Shown piece by piece: positions 1 to 10,036 of a stretch of 64,000 nt of DNA. The stretch is from Arsenophonus sp031446125 (GTDB lineage: Bacteria > Pseudomonadota > Gammaproteobacteria > Enterobacterales > Enterobacteriaceae), in contig CP132909.1 in assembly GCA_031446125.1 (NCBI GenBank), positions 248,001 to 312,000 of the forward strand, written 5' to 3'. A program made the position numbers and the translations under genes. The first letter of the stretch is position 1; the number at the start of each line of letters is the position of its first letter. The notes beneath the pieces were generated by a model, which was not told the DNA's origin, ran no database searches, and saw only the letters and a list, made by a program, of their open reading frames with translations.

Positions 1-67
1 TGATGGAAAACATATTGGTGGTTTCACAGAATTTGAAAAATATACTAAAGAATATTTATTGTGTTAA
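1..67 (+). CDS. grxA: Glutaredoxin 1, C-terminal end (cut by window edge)
   Basis: Only the last 21 codons are present, reading in frame from base 2 to a TAA at 65-67. The peptide contains DGKHIGGFTEFEKYTKEYL, which matches the end of E. coli GrxA (VDQQHIGGYTDFAAWVKENL) in both spacing and the GG-aromatic motif of the glutathione site. GrxA is a small glutathione-dependent disulfide reductase that recycles ribonucleotide reductase. The CPYC active site would lie outside the window. The next gene is ybjG, and in E. coli grxA and ybjG are also near neighbours. The assignment rests on about 20 residues. Confidence 0.7.
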   Translation, partial: DGKHIGGFTEFEKYTKEYLLC

Positions 68-265
68 ATAATTTTTTTATATAACATATTTTTATATTTT
101 TTATAAAATTTTAACCTTGATTTATTTAAATAGTGAAATTAAAATATTTATGTTTAAAATAAAACAATATAATCAATAAAATTCTTTATGATAAACAACA
201 TGTTTTACTCACATATTCTACTAAAATAGTTTAAATTTATTGAAAAAACTAATAATTTTTCTATT

Positions 266-844
266 GTGTTAAATGATATTAATTTAAATTTATTTCATTT
301 AATAACGTCTATACCAATAACATCTGGTATCGCATTAAAATTTGTTTTTTTTCTTGCTCATCAATTAATTTTTATTTTTTTCTTTTGTACTATTTTATAT
401 TGGTTTTTGGGTTTAAAAAAGACAATCATTATTCGAATGATATTTGTTTATAAAACTTTTATTGCTATTATTATCTCTTTATTAATGTCTTGGATTATCG
501 GGATATTTTTTTCTCAAGAACGACCTTTTTTGATTATTGCATGTAAACATTTACTTACACATAAAGAGACACCATCATTTCCAAGTAATCATGGGATTGT
601 AGCTTTTACTATTTCTTTTAGTTTTTTGTTTTGGTTCAAGAAAAATTGGGTTGGATTTTTATTATTTATGAAATCTTTCATGATTGCTGGAGCCAGAATT
701 TTTTTATGTATACATTGGCCTCTTGATATGTTAGGTGCTTTTATATTGTCTGTAATAGCTTGTGGGATAAGTCAATTATTTTATACAGTTTTTAGATATA
801 AAATATTACCATATATAATTAAACTGTATCAGTTGTTTTTTTAA
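266..844 (+). CDS. ybjG: Undecaprenyl-diphosphate phosphatase, PAP2 family (YbjG/BcrC type)
   Basis: 192-residue multi-spanning membrane protein of the PAP2 phosphatase family. It should dephosphorylate undecaprenyl diphosphate at the periplasmic face and so recycle the lipid carrier for peptidoglycan. The three family motifs are visible: an RPF element near residue 85, SFPSNH near 102-107, and ARIFLCIHWPLD near 143-154, which holds the catalytic His and Asp. I use a GTG start because M-LNDINLNLF aligns with the start of E. coli YbjG (MLENLNLSLF). There is no obvious strong ribosome binding site. Nothing suggests decay. Confidence 0.85.
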   Translation: MLNDINLNLFHLITSIPITSGIALKFVFFLAHQLIFIFFFCTILYWFLGLKKTIIIRMIFVYKTFIAIIISLLMSWIIGIFFSQERPFLIIACKHLLTHKETPSFPSNHGIVAFTISFSFLFWFKKNWVGFLLFMKSFMIAGARIFLCIHWPLDMLGAFILSVIACGISQLFYTVFRYKILPYIIKLYQLFF

Positions 845-1442
845 TTTAATATTCTTTTAAATCATATTAATTTTAAAACATATAATTTAGTATATTAACT
901 ATATGTTTGATCTAGAAATATTTTTTTAAAAATAAGTTTAAAATTATTTTTTTAAAAAAAAGTATATTATAATTAATAAAAAAAATAGTTTTATTAAATA
1001 TATTATTATAAACAAAAAATTATATTTTTTATTTTAAATATGGCAGATATTTTAGATAAAATAAAATTAATATTTTTTTTATGCTTCTTATAAAAAAAAT
1101 TTTTAAATTTGATTTTAACTTTATTTTTATAAGATAGTTTTCAAAAAAGAAATTTTATGATTAATAATTACATTTATATAAAGTTAATTTGTATGGAAAA
1201 CAATTATAGTAAATTATTATTTTGATATTTTTTATTTTGAAAAAATATTAATTATATGAGATATAAATTACTGTACAATAGAATTATCAAAAATGTATAA
1301 AAAAATTTAATGAAAAATTTTATTAAAATAAATTTTATAAAACATGCTTAATTTATATAATGTATAATAAAGAAAAAAATCATATTTCTGGTAAGTCATT
1401 TTTAAATCTATTATATATATTTAATATATTGTAGAGATTATT
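845..1442. other. Gene-free spacer
   Basis: Very AT-rich spacer between ybjG and sdaC with stops in all frames. I see no recognisable remnant or RNA gene. Confidence 0.6.
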
Positions 1443-2753
1443 ATGAATAAAAAAAGAATTCCTTTTATAAGTTCAAGACACAACAATCAATATATACAAA
1501 GTTGGCATAAACATGATATTTTTTGGATTTTAAGTTTATATGGAACAGCAATTGGTGCTGGTGTACTTTTTTTACCCATTAATATTGGTATAAATGGATT
1601 TTTGCCAGTAATATTAATGACATTATTATCGTTTCCAATGGTATTTTTTTCTCATCGTGGGTTGGCTCGTTTTATATTAGCTAGCTCAAAAATAGATAAT
1701 GATATTACTCAAGCAGCTGAAGAATATTTTGGTTTTTTTTTTGGTAATTTAGTTACAATTCTTTATTTTTTTTCTATTTATCCAATTTTATTAGTATATG
1801 GTATTTCTGTTACTAATAATGTTGAATATTTTATTGTGCAACTTCTGGGATACCTTCCACCTCCCCGTTGGTTGTTATCATTACTTCTTATTGGTAGTAT
1901 TATTAGTATAGTTACTTTAGGTGAAAAATATATAATAAAAAGAATAAGTATTTTAGGATTTTTTTTTATTATTATGCTTTTGTTATTTTCATTGTATATG
2001 ATTCCATACTGGCATATATCTGTATTAGAAAATATTTCATTTTCAGAAATTAATATATATAATGCTAATAATCATCAAAGTATAATAATTGCGGTTTGTT
2101 GTGCAATTCCTATAACAGTTTTTGCATTTAACCATTTGCCAATTATTTCTACATTTGTAGTTGCTAATCGCAAAGAATATGGTGATTTTGCTGATCAAAA
2201 ATCTTCAAAAATTTTATTTGTAGCACATATTTTAATGGTTTTTACAGTAATATTTTTTGTTTTTAGTTGTATGTTTACATTATCTCCTGTTGATCTTTTA
2301 AAAGCAAAATCTGATAATATAAGTGTTTTGGATTATTTATCTATATATTTTGATAAACCTTTTATTAGATACGCTTCTTCATTTATTGCGTTTATTGCAA
2401 TTATTAAATCATTTTTTGGGCATTATCTTGGTGCGCGTGAAGGTTTGAATTCTTTAATTAAAAAAATATATCATGTAAAAGGAAAAGAAATTAACAAAAA
2501 AAAAATAAATATGATTACTTTTATTTTTATGTTAATTACCATTTGGTTAGTATCAACATTAAATCCAAATATTTTAAATATCATAGAAAATTTTGGTGGA
2601 CCAATTATCACTGTTTTATTATTTATTATGCCAATTTATGCAATTAAAAAAATATCTATTATGAATAAATATTCTGATCATTTTAGTAATTTTTTTATCG
2701 TAGTTGTTGGAATAATTAGTATTTTATCAACAGTATATAAATTATTTTTATAA
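1443..2753 (+). CDS. sdaC: Serine transporter SdaC (HAAAP family)
   Basis: 436 residues (E. coli SdaC 429) with about eleven hydrophobic segments. The segment LYGTAIGAGVLFLPINIGI near residues 33-51 is the hallmark first membrane helix of the SdaC/TdcC/TnaB/Mtr family, and DITQAAEEYFG and YPILLVYGI follow the SdaC sequence closely. It should import serine with protons across the inner membrane. In E. coli the gene is followed by the serine deaminase sdaB. Here nothing follows for 400 bases, so import probably feeds biosynthesis rather than catabolism (inference). TdcC is the closest alternative family member, but SdaC fits better along its length. Confidence 0.9.
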   Translation: MNKKRIPFISSRHNNQYIQSWHKHDIFWILSLYGTAIGAGVLFLPINIGINGFLPVILMTLLSFPMVFFSHRGLARFILASSKIDNDITQAAEEYFGFFFGNLVTILYFFSIYPILLVYGISVTNNVEYFIVQLLGYLPPPRWLLSLLLIGSIISIVTLGEKYIIKRISILGFFFIIMLLLFSLYMIPYWHISVLENISFSEINIYNANNHQSIIIAVCCAIPITVFAFNHLPIISTFVVANRKEYGDFADQKSSKILFVAHILMVFTVIFFVFSCMFTLSPVDLLKAKSDNISVLDYLSIYFDKPFIRYASSFIAFIAIIKSFFGHYLGAREGLNSLIKKIYHVKGKEINKKKINMITFIFMLITIWLVSTLNPNILNIIENFGGPIITVLLFIMPIYAIKKISIMNKYSDHFSNFFIVVVGIISILSTVYKLFL

Positions 2754-3179
2754 TTTTTTGTTATATTTTATATAGTTTGCTTTTTAGCATTAGAAAAAAT
2801 GAAAGATTTAATACACAAACAAATAACTACTATAAGTTAAAAATTTTTTATTAAAAGTTACATGTGTAATTATTTTTTCAATCAATTTTTTTTATTTTAA
2901 ATAAAAAAAATAATAAAAAAAATTTATACAAATAATATTATTTTATTAGATTATATACTATATTATTTTATAATGTCATGCATAAATTAATTAAAAAATA
3001 TTGTATATGAAAATATTTTTATTTATTTATTAGTATAATTGAATTTTATATTATAATTTATATATATTTTTAATATCAGATAAATCTATACATACATTTA
3101 TATTTATAATTTTATGCAAAAGTATATAATAATTTATTTATAATGAATTATTTTGCTGTTTTAAATAGGAATTTAAAAT
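2754..3179. other. Gene-free spacer
   Basis: AT-rich spacer between sdaC and gpmA with no remnant recognised. An AGGA ribosome binding site for gpmA lies at its right end, about 8 bases before the ATG. Confidence 0.6.
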
Positions 3180-3869
3180 ATGACATCTGCTAATTTGGTA
3201 CTCATAAGACACGGTGAAAGTATATGGAATAAAGAGAACAAATTTACTGGATGGGCTGATGTTGAATTATCTTATCAAGGTTATAAACAAGCAAAAAAAG
3301 TAGGTCAATTTTTAAAAAAAAAGGGTTTTATTTTTGATTATGCATATACATCAGTTTTAAAACGTGCTATTCATACATTATGGGAAATTTTAAATCAAAT
3401 AGATCAATACTGGATCCCAGTTGAAAAAAATTGGGTTTTAAATGAACGTCATTATGGTGCATTAGAAGGGTTAAATAAAGAAGAAACTGCTAAGAAATAT
3501 GGTAACGAGCAAGTAAAGTTATGGCGTCGGAGTTTTAGTATGGCACCACCGGAATTAACAAAAAATGATCCGCGTTATCCTGGAAATGATCCTCGTTACA
3601 TACATTTGAATGCATCGCAGATACCTGTTTCTGAAAGTTTAGCTAATACAGCAAAACGTGTAATTCCATATTGGGAAAATGTCATTAAAAAAAGAGTAAA
3701 AAATGGTGAAAAAATAATTATTGTTGCGCATGGTAATTCATTACGTGCATTAATAAAACATTTAAATAATATGACTGAAGATGAGATTATTAAATTTGAT
3801 ATTTTAAATGCTGTTCCTATTATTTATAAATTTAATACAAATATAATTGAAATATATGATTTTAAATAA
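3180..3869 (+). CDS. gpmA: 2,3-bisphosphoglycerate-dependent phosphoglycerate mutase
   Basis: Cytosolic glycolytic enzyme that interconverts 3- and 2-phosphoglycerate. The phospho-acceptor motif LIRHGES is at residues 8-14 and the second catalytic His is in VAHGNSLR near 181-188. The GpmA signatures KFTGWADVELS, ERHYGALEGLNKEETA and RRSFSMAPPEL are all present. The protein has 229 residues against 250 in E. coli. It lacks about three residues near the C-terminus (DILNAVPIIYKF) and the last 18 or so residues of the tail that closes over the active site. A good AGGA site precedes the ATG. The order gpmA, pnuC, tRNA-Lys reflects the E. coli aroG-pnuC-lysT region after deletions. Confidence 0.95.
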   Translation: MTSANLVLIRHGESIWNKENKFTGWADVELSYQGYKQAKKVGQFLKKKGFIFDYAYTSVLKRAIHTLWEILNQIDQYWIPVEKNWVLNERHYGALEGLNKEETAKKYGNEQVKLWRRSFSMAPPELTKNDPRYPGNDPRYIHLNASQIPVSESLANTAKRVIPYWENVIKKRVKNGEKIIIVAHGNSLRALIKHLNNMTEDEIIKFDILNAVPIIYKFNTNIIEIYDFK

Positions 3870-3992
3870 TCAATATTTTTATAAAAATATTTTAAATATA
3901 ATTAATAATGTATATTATATATTTAATTGTAATGAATCTTAATTATTGTACTTTATTTTTAATAAAAATTTATTTTAAAAATTTTATTTTTT

Positions 3993-4712
3993 TTAAAAAA
4001 TAACATTGCTTTTAAGAGATAATTGACGCCAATAATAAAAACCATGAATTGAAAAAACCAGTAATATTAAGTATTCTAATGTAATAGCTAACATATCTTG
4101 CAAATAAAAAAGAAAAATGCTAAGAATATTAATAATAATCCATAATAACCAATTTTCAATATATTTACGTGTCATTAATATCATAGCAATAATCGATAAA
4201 ATGGTAATCATTGAATCTAAAAAAGGAAATTTATCAGGTTTTATTTGTATTGGTTTTAAAGAAATATTAAATAAGTATAATGTTTTTATGGTGATATTAG
4301 ATAGAAAAATAAATGTTTTATCTATATTAAAACTTAATAATATAATTGTTATAATTGTAATTAATAATACTAATATTTTTTTATTAACAGACATCCATCG
4401 AATTTTTAGATTCTTTTCATCAAAAGAACTCACTTTACTCCAAGCATACCATCCGTATATATTTGTTATAAAAAAGAAAATTTGTAATAGTAAGCTAGCA
4501 TACAATTGAATTTGAAAAAAAATAACAGCAAAACATGTGACATTTATTAAGCCAAAAAGATAATTTATATTTTTTTCTTGACTTGCAAACCAAACACATA
4601 AAAATCCGCTTATTGTTCCTAAAGCTTCAATATAAGATAAATTATAATTTTTGTTTGCAATTAAGATACTAAGAATGGTGTTGTTAGTATCAAAAAAATT
4701 GATTCCAAACAT
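3993..4712 (-). CDS. pnuC: Nicotinamide riboside transporter PnuC
   Basis: 239 residues, the same length as E. coli PnuC, with seven or so hydrophobic helices. Recognisable family segments are IEALGTISGFLCVWFASQ near residues 28-45, the aromatic stretch NIYGWYAWSKV near 83-93, and a C-terminal half rich in Trp and Tyr (IENWLLWIIINILSIFLFYLQ). It should facilitate uptake of nicotinamide riboside for NAD synthesis, with trapping by a cytosolic kinase (NadR in E. coli). In E. coli it forms an operon with nadA. No nadA is present here, so NAD may depend on salvage (inference). It is convergent with gpmA. Confidence 0.88.
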   Translation of the reverse strand: MFGINFFDTNNTILSILIANKNYNLSYIEALGTISGFLCVWFASQEKNINYLFGLINVTCFAVIFFQIQLYASLLLQIFFFITNIYGWYAWSKVSSFDEKNLKIRWMSVNKKILVLLITIITIILLSFNIDKTFIFLSNITIKTLYLFNISLKPIQIKPDKFPFLDSMITILSIIAMILMTRKYIENWLLWIIINILSIFLFYLQDMLAITLEYLILLVFSIHGFYYWRQLSLKSNVIF

Positions 4713-4822
4713 GTTTATATGACTGATTATTTATAATTTAAACTATGGATGAAAATATATATTTTTTATTTTTAAAATAAATATTAAAAAATATTGATAT
4801 TTCTAAAAACATTCTTATATAA

Positions 4823-4895
4823 TGGGTCGTACAGGATTCGAACCTGTGACCAATTGATTAAAAGTCAACTGCTCTACCGACTGAGCTAACGACCC
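4823..4895 (-). tRNA. tRNA-Lys(UUU)
   Basis: Full cloverleaf on the minus strand: acceptor stem GGGTCGT with ACGACCC, T-arm CAGGTTCGAATCCTG, and anticodon loop CTTTTAA with anticodon TTT. The discriminator base is A. No CCA is encoded after it, so the end must be added enzymatically. Sequence and position match the lysT-type tRNA next to nadA-pnuC in E. coli. Confidence 0.97.
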
Positions 4896-6279
4896 CCCAT
4901 TAAGTTATATAAATTAATTTTAAATTATACAATTTTTTGATGATTATATCATAACGTTTTTTTTATTATTTGCAAGACGAATAATTAATATTTTTAATAA
5001 ATAAAAAATACTATATTTTATATAGAATTATCAATTTTTTAACTAAAAATTTAGTTTCAATAATATATTCTAAATTAGAAAAAAACAGATTTTTTGTATT
5101 ACAAATATCTTTGTGATTAAAATAATCAACATTATATTAAATTACTCAAAATTTTTTTATAAATTTCATTTAATATAATATATATAATATTATTAGATTA
5201 TAAAAAATACTTTTTGACATTATTCTTATTTTATTAACTTCAATTTTAATTAGATAATATTAAATTTATAAATAATTTAATAATTATTTAAAATATTAAT
5301 TTTTCTTTTTTTTGTTTTTATTTTTATTCTTAATATAAAAATATTTTTATATATGAATACATTTAAAAAAAATTATTGGATATTTGTTAAATCAACTTTC
5401 CTTATAAAAAAAATATTAATTTTACAATATATATAAAAAATATTTATAAAATTAGTTAAATAATTGACAAAATTACATAATTTTATAATAAATAAAGAGT
5501 TTGTTTATTTTAAAAATTCATGCAATAAAAAAAATAAAAATGGATAATGAAAAAATATAATTAATATATTTTTAGAAAATATTTTTTTTAAGAGATTTAC
5601 TATGTGAAATAGTAGATACATTATTTGTTAATTTAAGTATTATGAAACATATTTTTATAATTGATAGCCTGATTTATCTTTTATTTTTAAATCTTTTTAG
5701 TTTTATAATTTTGTAATTATATACGTTATTTTTAATTTAAAAATGAATTTTTTATTTTGATATCTAAAATTTGGAATAAATCATAAAAAATTTTCTTAAA
5801 AAATAAATAAATTGATTTATTTAAAATTAAATTTTTAAATTATTAATGGATCAAAAATTATAATTAACATTTATATTTTAAAAATAATATATATTGTTAA
5901 TGTAATTTTTAAAAATTAATAAATTTTTTAAAAAATATTTTTATGTTATGATATTTTATTAATTTTATTTAATATAATTAATTTTATATTAAAGTTATAA
6001 AAAAGGGTAATTATTAAAAAACATAAAAATTATATATATTTAATTATAATTTATTTTTAATTTTAAAATAAAATCTGTATTATTTTAACAATAGAAATTT
6101 TATTTTCAGTATTTAATTTTTAATATTTTGTATAATTAAATTTTTAGAAAAGTACAAATCAAAATTTTTGAAATTTATAAAATAGATTAATTTTCATAAA
6201 ATACCTGATTAAAGTTGTTCACTCTGCAACTGTAATCTATGATATAGTTGTATTTTTTCAAAAAGGCTATATTTATAAT
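4896..6279. other. Long gene-free spacer
   Basis: 1.4 kb between tRNA-Lys and fabA, with stops in all frames and no recognisable gene remnant. Just before fabA (about 6209-6227) an AGTTG...CAACT inverted repeat with a 9-base loop lies in the presumed promoter area. It is too short to call an operator. Confidence 0.5.
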
Positions 6280-6798
6280 ATGATTCATAAGAAAAGTTCT
6301 TATAATAAAGAAGATTTAAATGCTTCTGGCAGAGGCGAATTATTTGATGGATATGGACCACAATTACCTTCTGGTAATATGTTAATGATGGATCGTATTG
6401 TAAAAATGACAGAAAGAGATGGATATTTTAATAAGGGTTACATTGAAGCTGAACTGGATATTCATCCAAATTTATGGTTTTTTGATTGTCATTTTATAAA
6501 TGATCCAGTTATGCCAGGTTGTTTAGGACTTGATGCAATGTGGCAACTCATCGGTTTTTATTTAGGATGGTTAGGGGGGGCAGGTAAAGGTCGCGCGTTA
6601 GGTGTAGGTGAAGTAAAATTTACTGGACAAATTTTGCCTACTGCACAAAAAGTTACTTATCGTATACATTTAAAACGTATTATTAAAAGAAAATTAATGA
6701 TGGGAGTAGCTGATGGTGAAGTATTAGTAGATATTAAACGTATTTATACGGCAGAAGATTTAAAAGTTGGTTTATTTCAAGATATAAAAAGATTTTAA
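6280..6798 (+). CDS. fabA: 3-hydroxydecanoyl-ACP dehydratase/isomerase
   Basis: 172 residues, identical in length to E. coli FabA. This cytosolic enzyme dehydrates 3-hydroxydecanoyl-ACP and isomerises trans-2- to cis-3-decenoyl-ACP, the branch point for unsaturated fatty acids. The active-site His lies in WFFDCHFINDPVMPGCLGLD (around residue 70) and the catalytic Asp in the same run (around 84). GKGRALGVGEVKFTGQ is also conserved. The usual partner FabB is not in this window; FabF, at 30665-31933, is. It is convergent with uup, as in E. coli, where pqiABC and rmf lie between. Only 316 bases remain here. Confidence 0.97.
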   Translation: MIHKKSSYNKEDLNASGRGELFDGYGPQLPSGNMLMMDRIVKMTERDGYFNKGYIEAELDIHPNLWFFDCHFINDPVMPGCLGLDAMWQLIGFYLGWLGGAGKGRALGVGEVKFTGQILPTAQKVTYRIHLKRIIKRKLMMGVADGEVLVDIKRIYTAEDLKVGLFQDIKRF

Positions 6799-7114
6799 TA
6801 AATCTGTCAGATAATTACTATTTTTAATAGTACATATATTTCTTTGTTTTATATATTAAATTACTTTTATAATCATTATGATATTAATTTTATTAAAAAA
6901 AATACATTAATTTTAAATAAGCAAAAAATATATTTATTTTTTTAATTTTTCAGTAAAAATATTAATCATCATTTTTATGATACAAATTTTAAGAAAATCC
7001 ATTCTAATATAAAAAGTAAAATAAAAAAAATAAATTAAGTGAAAACATGATTCTTTTATTTTTATATGTAAGATAAGATAAATAAAAATTTATGAAATTT
7101 AATGCAAAATTAAT
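6799..7114. other. Spacer replacing pqiABC-rmf
   Basis: Convergent spacer between fabA and uup. E. coli has pqiA, pqiB, pqiC and rmf in this position. I see no readable remnant of any of them. Confidence 0.5.
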
Positions 7115-9016
7115 TTATTTCAAAAATTCTAATTCTTGCCAACGTTTAAATACTGCTTCCATTTCATTTTCTTTTTCTGATAATATTTTCAATATTGGTT
7201 TTCTTATAATATAAGGTTTATTAAAAAAATTAGTGGAAATTACTTGCATTTGTAATGTTTTTATTTCATTTTCTAACTTTTCTAATCTTGTAGGTAATTC
7301 TTCAAGTTCTTTTAATAAATGATAACTTATTTTTTTCTTTTTTTTTCTTAATTGAGTATTTTTTTCTTCTTTTAAAAGAATATTTTTTTTGTAAATAATA
7401 GAATTAGATAAATCATGATTTTTTTGAATTTCTTGAACATTTTTATACACACTACCTAAATATTTTTTTATATTACCATTTTCTTCAAATATCCAAGATT
7501 TTGTCACTATATTATTAATCAATTGACGATCATGACTTACTGTTAATACACTTCCTTTATAATCATGAATGACTTTTTCTAATAGTTCTAATGTTTCAAT
7601 ATCTAAATTATTACTAGGTTCATCAAGAATTAATACATTACTAGGTCTTAAAAATAAGCGTGCTAATATTAATCTAATTTTTTCTCCTCCTGATAACACA
7701 CTTACTGGTATTTCAATTTTTTTTGGATTAAATAAAAAATTTTTTAAATATTTAATAATATTACAGGATTTTCCATTAATTATTACTTCTTTTTTACCAT
7801 CAGATAAATTTTCAATAACAGTTTTTTTAAGATCTAATTCTGGTTTATGTTGATCAAAATAAGCAATTTTAAGTTGTGCTCCCTCATAAATATTCCCACT
7901 TTTTGGTTGAAGTTTTTTTAACATTAATTTTAACAATGTTGTTTTTCCACAACCATTAGGTCCAATTAAAGCTATTTTATCTCCTTTTTTTACTTGTGCA
8001 GTAAAATTATTAATAAGTACAGCATTACTAATATCATAAGTAACATTTTTTAAATCAAAAATTAATTTGCTAGAATTACTTATTTCCTCGATTTGAATTT
8101 TTCCTTTTCCTATCATTTCAGATCTTTTATCATATTTTAAACGCATAGATTTCAATTTTTTAATTCTACCTTCATTGCGAGTACAACGTGCTTTTATTCC
8201 ACGATTATTCCATATTTCCTCTTTTTTTAATTTATTATCAAAAATAGCATTGTGTTTTATTTCTATTTGTATTTCTTTTTTCTTATTTGTAGAATAGAGA
8301 TGATAATCTCCAGGCCAGGACACTAATTTTCCACGATCAATGTCAACAATACGTGTGGCTATATTTTTAATAAAAGAACGATCATGAGAAATAAAAACAA
8401 TACTACCTTGAAATTTTTTTAAAAAATTTTCTAACCAAATTATAGTTTTAATATCAAGATAATTTGTCGGTTCATCAAGAAAAAGAATGTTTGCTTGACA
8501 AGTCAAAGTACGTGCTAAAGCTGCTTTTCTTAATAATCCACCTGATAAAATAGATAATTTAGTATAGGGTGGGAGATTTAATTGTTGAATTATATTTTTG
8601 ATTTTTTTATTTAATGACCATAAATTAGTTTGTTCTATTATTGTTTCTAATTCAGATAATTTATTAAGATTTTTTTTGCTGGGATTGTTTTTTATGGTTT
8701 TAATAATTTCATGAAATAGTTTAATATGATCAGTTAGTTTTTCATCTCCTCCAGCAATAAAATCAAAAACAGTATCATTAATATCAAATTGCATATCTTG
8801 TGCTAAATAAGCTACTTTTAGATATGGTTGATGAAATATTTTGCCTTTATCAAGAGCTTGTTTTTTTATTAATACTTTTATCAATGTTGATTTTCCGGCA
8901 CCATTACGACCAACTAAACAAATTCTTTCATTATCTTTGATAATTAATTCTGTATTATGTAATATATTTATATCATGAAAATTTAAATAGGCACCTGACA
9001 TATGAATAAGTGACAT
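7115..9016 (-). CDS. uup: ABC-F family ATPase Uup
   Basis: 633 residues (E. coli Uup 635). It is a soluble ABC-F protein with two nucleotide-binding domains and a C-terminal coiled coil. Walker A motifs are GRNGAGKS at residues 36-43 and GPNGCGKT near 352. The signature motifs are LSGGLLRKAALAR and LSGGEKIRLILAR, and Walker B motifs are ILFLDEPTNYLD and VLILDEPSNNLD. The Lys-rich coiled-coil DNA-binding tail (about residues 530-633) is kept. Uup is linked to ribosome function and to suppressing transposon excision. I start at the ATG at 9014-9016 because MSLIHMSGAYLNF aligns with E. coli MSLISMHGAWLSF. The frame is open 12 codons further upstream but shows no homology there. Confidence 0.93.
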   Translation of the reverse strand: MSLIHMSGAYLNFHDINILHNTELIIKDNERICLVGRNGAGKSTLIKVLIKKQALDKGKIFHQPYLKVAYLAQDMQFDINDTVFDFIAGGDEKLTDHIKLFHEIIKTIKNNPSKKNLNKLSELETIIEQTNLWSLNKKIKNIIQQLNLPPYTKLSILSGGLLRKAALARTLTCQANILFLDEPTNYLDIKTIIWLENFLKKFQGSIVFISHDRSFIKNIATRIVDIDRGKLVSWPGDYHLYSTNKKKEIQIEIKHNAIFDNKLKKEEIWNNRGIKARCTRNEGRIKKLKSMRLKYDKRSEMIGKGKIQIEEISNSSKLIFDLKNVTYDISNAVLINNFTAQVKKGDKIALIGPNGCGKTTLLKLMLKKLQPKSGNIYEGAQLKIAYFDQHKPELDLKKTVIENLSDGKKEVIINGKSCNIIKYLKNFLFNPKKIEIPVSVLSGGEKIRLILARLFLRPSNVLILDEPSNNLDIETLELLEKVIHDYKGSVLTVSHDRQLINNIVTKSWIFEENGNIKKYLGSVYKNVQEIQKNHDLSNSIIYKKNILLKEEKNTQLRKKKKKISYHLLKELEELPTRLEKLENEIKTLQMQVISTNFFNKPYIIRKPILKILSEKENEMEAVFKRWQELEFLK

Positions 9017-9725
9017 AAATGATATTCCCGTATCTAGATTATGAGTTATCAATAGTTTTTAATTTGTTGATGAGATTTTAAAAAATCAAAAAAATTTTAG
9101 TATTTTTTTATTATAAGATATATTTATAGTTATATAAATTAATCTAAATTAATTTTTATTTTAAATGGACAAATCTATTATTTTTAATCTAAATTCATTT
9201 TTTAATAATATGTCTGATTATATCTTAAATTTTTATTTCTAATAAAAACTTTTTTACTGTATATTTTGATTTTTAGATTTTTTTAATTTATATTTAATTT
9301 TATATGTATGCACTATTAACTTCTAATTTACATAATAATTATTGTATTAAATATATACTATTTTAATTTATTATTTTTCTTTAAAAAAGTATTTTAGTAA
9401 TCTCTTTTTTATTTATAAAAAAAATAAATATCACAATTTTATAAACTTTATTTCTGATCTTTTAGGTTGCACCTTAATCACATTTTTTTATATTACAAAC
9501 AACTAATATATTAAAAAATTGTATTATTATTTTTAAGATTTCACTAATTTTTTTAGATTGATAGATCTATTTATAGAAATAAAATTATATAATTTATTTG
9601 AAAAAAATATTATAAAAAATACACTGTTCATTTTAATTTTTTTAAAAAAAATATTTTTTTATTTTTTTTGAAACGTTGCATATAAATACGATTTTTTATT
9701 GTAATAAAATTTTTATTAGTATATT
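9017..9725. other. Gene-free spacer
   Basis: Spacer between uup and the proQ remnant. A small AGGT-TGC-ACCT inverted repeat lies near 9465. No coding remnant is recognised. Confidence 0.5.
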
Positions 9726-10036
9726 TTAAGTGTAATAGGGGGATCCCCGAAAAGTATTGCTATTTAAATCCATTCGTTTTGGATATTTTTTAATAAAAGA
9801 TAAGTAGCGTAAGCTAGAAGTATAAATACGTAAAGCGTTACTAAAGAGAGTTTTTCCAATATTTTTTTTGTAAGTAATTCTACAATATCTTGCAAAATTC
9901 CAATTTTTAATGGACGTACTGCACCTTTTATAGTAAAAAAATTAGGAAAAAGAGTGGCTAAAAAAGAAATAATATCTTTATTATTTGTTAACTTTATTGT
10001 ATTTATTATAACAATTTTTTCATAAAAATTATTCAT
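9726..10036 (-). pseudogene. proQ: ProQ/FinO-domain RNA chaperone, frameshifted and truncated
   Basis: The open frame from 10036 encodes 90 residues. Residues 15-60 match the FinO domain of ProQ: KLTNNKDIISFLATLFPNFF, then GAVRPLKIGILQDIVELLTKK (E. coli [20 protein letters not shown] and GEARPLKIGIFQDLV). After an A8 run on the minus strand (9862-9869) the frame loses similarity and stops at 9764. One extra A there restores a frame with NALRIYTSSLRYL (E. coli SALRLYTSSWRYL) running to a TAA at 9726-9728, about 103 residues in all. Even restored, the product would be the FinO domain alone, lacking the basic linker and C-terminal domain of the 232-residue E. coli protein. ProQ binds structured small RNAs and mRNA 3' ends. 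It could be a pseudogene, or a gene read through slippage. Confidence 0.8.

Noticed and set aside
3872..3891. Palindrome AATATTTTTATAAAAATATT as a gpmA/pnuC bidirectional terminator
   Set aside because: It is A/T only with no proper loop; such palindromes are expected by chance at this base composition.
4117..4509. 130-residue plus-strand frame
   Set aside because: It lies wholly within pnuC on the opposite strand and resembles no family.
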